Positions 15,845-16,235 of a stretch of DNA of 16,235 nt are shown here, one piece after another (the first letter of the stretch is position 1; every line of letters starts with the position of its first letter). The translations under genes and the position numbers were made by a program. Source of the DNA: an uncultured Thiotrichaceae bacterium (GTDB lineage Bacteria > Pseudomonadota > Gammaproteobacteria > Thiotrichales > Thiotrichaceae); assembly GCA_938038645.1 (NCBI GenBank), contig CALHTA010000235.1, positions 1 to 16,235 of the forward strand. The letters are read 5' to 3'. A model generated the notes under the pieces. That model saw only the letters and a list, made by a program, of their open reading frames with translations. It ran no database searches and was not told the origin of the DNA.

Positions 15845-16235
15845 TTAAAAATCCCAAGCATTGGGTGCATTTGGATCATTGAACAGTCTATGTACTGCTT
15901 TAGCTTCTGCGCTACTCGGATCATGCCACCCTCCAATTTTGGGAACAGAACTCCTCTTCGTAGCTTGGGCCGTGCGTACAAAGGCTGCTTTAGTTTTAAG
16001 CGTGGGTATTCCTGGCTTAAATCGGCGGTTCATCGTATAAGTTCCTGGGTTGAAGTCAGGTTTGCTTTTACGGACAACATGGCCAGCACGTGAGCAAGCG
16101 TACCACCAACATTTATCAGTTTTTTGAAAATACATTAACGCACGATATTTTGGCGCATCCGCAGGATCTTGAGCAATATGTTCCTTAATTCCCCAGCTAC
16201 CTATCCAATTATAGTGACGCGGTGCGGAGAATGCG
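15845..16235 (-). CDS. Unrecognised protein, 5' end outside the window
   Basis: The reading frame is open from the stop at 15845 to the window edge, giving at least 129 C-terminal residues. An ATG at 16133-16135 is not needed as the start, because 33 sense codons precede it with protein-like composition (for example HYNWIGSWGIKEHIAQD). The visible part is basic and aromatic. It includes CWWYACSRAGH, a middle stretch rich in Lys, Arg, Pro and Thr, and a tail ending in DPNAPNAWDF. I see no membrane segment and recognise no family, so I propose no function. It lies three bases upstream of the ATL gene on the same strand and probably shares its transcript. Confidence 0.7.
   Translation of the reverse strand, partial: AFSAPRHYNWIGSWGIKEHIAQDPADAPKYRALMYFQKTDKCWWYACSRAGHVVRKSKPDFNPGTYTMNRRFKPGIPTLKTKAAFVRTAQATKRSSVPKIGGWHDPSSAEAKAVHRLFNDPNAPNAWDF

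Noticed and set aside
1..16235. CRISPR arrays, insertion sequences, prophage, toxin-antitoxin or defence genes
   Set aside because: No spaced direct repeats, transposase or integrase motifs, or small toxin-like gene pairs are visible; nearly every base belongs to recognisable core genes.

Overview
The window is a gene-dense stretch of a gammaproteobacterial chromosome, AT-leaning by eye, made almost entirely of housekeeping genes. The gene orders icd-clpS-clpA-infA and fabD-fabG-acpP-fabF-mltG-tmk-holB-pilZ are those known from Pseudomonas and relatives. Product lengths and active-site spacing sit very close to the E. coli and Pseudomonas proteins. A marine or halophilic lineage such as Kangiella or another Oceanospirillales-like group is a plausible guess, but the sequence does not prove it. 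I see no mobile elements, CRISPR arrays, rRNA or tRNA genes.

Layout. (1) 26-1322, plus strand: two tandem paralogues, each a signal peptide, a DUF4124 domain and a charged helical tail. A hairpin plus T-run separates them. (2) 1327-4370, minus strand: a PfkB-family, probable adenosine kinase gene followed by metG, converging on the DUF4124 pair with only 4 bases between stop codons. (3) 4593-8497, plus strand: icd, then clpS and clpA (N-degron adaptor and unfoldase), closed by a strong terminator. (4) 8604-8822, minus strand: infA, converging on clpA. (5) 9055-15503, plus strand: fatty acid synthesis genes fabD, fabG, acpP and fabF, then mltG, tmk, holB and pilZ. acpP has its own promoter-like region and is followed by a terminator hairpin, so it is probably expressed above its neighbours. 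mltG/tmk and tmk/holB overlap by ATGA, indicating translational coupling. (6) 15500-16235, minus strand: an alkyltransferase-like DNA repair protein preceded by an unrecognised gene that runs off the window edge.

The most notable observation is in icd. The fold and isocitrate-binding residues are intact, but all six positions that in E. coli Icd contact or shape the pocket for the 2'-phosphate of NADP are changed. Two of them match the substitutions of NAD-dependent enzymes. This suggests an NAD-linked enzyme, or one of altered specificity. Other points are the absence of plsX/fabH upstream of fabD and of pabC between fabF and mltG, a repeat-rich acpP promoter, three consecutive hairpins between acpP and fabF, and a PilZ protein without c-di-GMP-binding motifs. 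I found no evidence of a new multi-gene system here.
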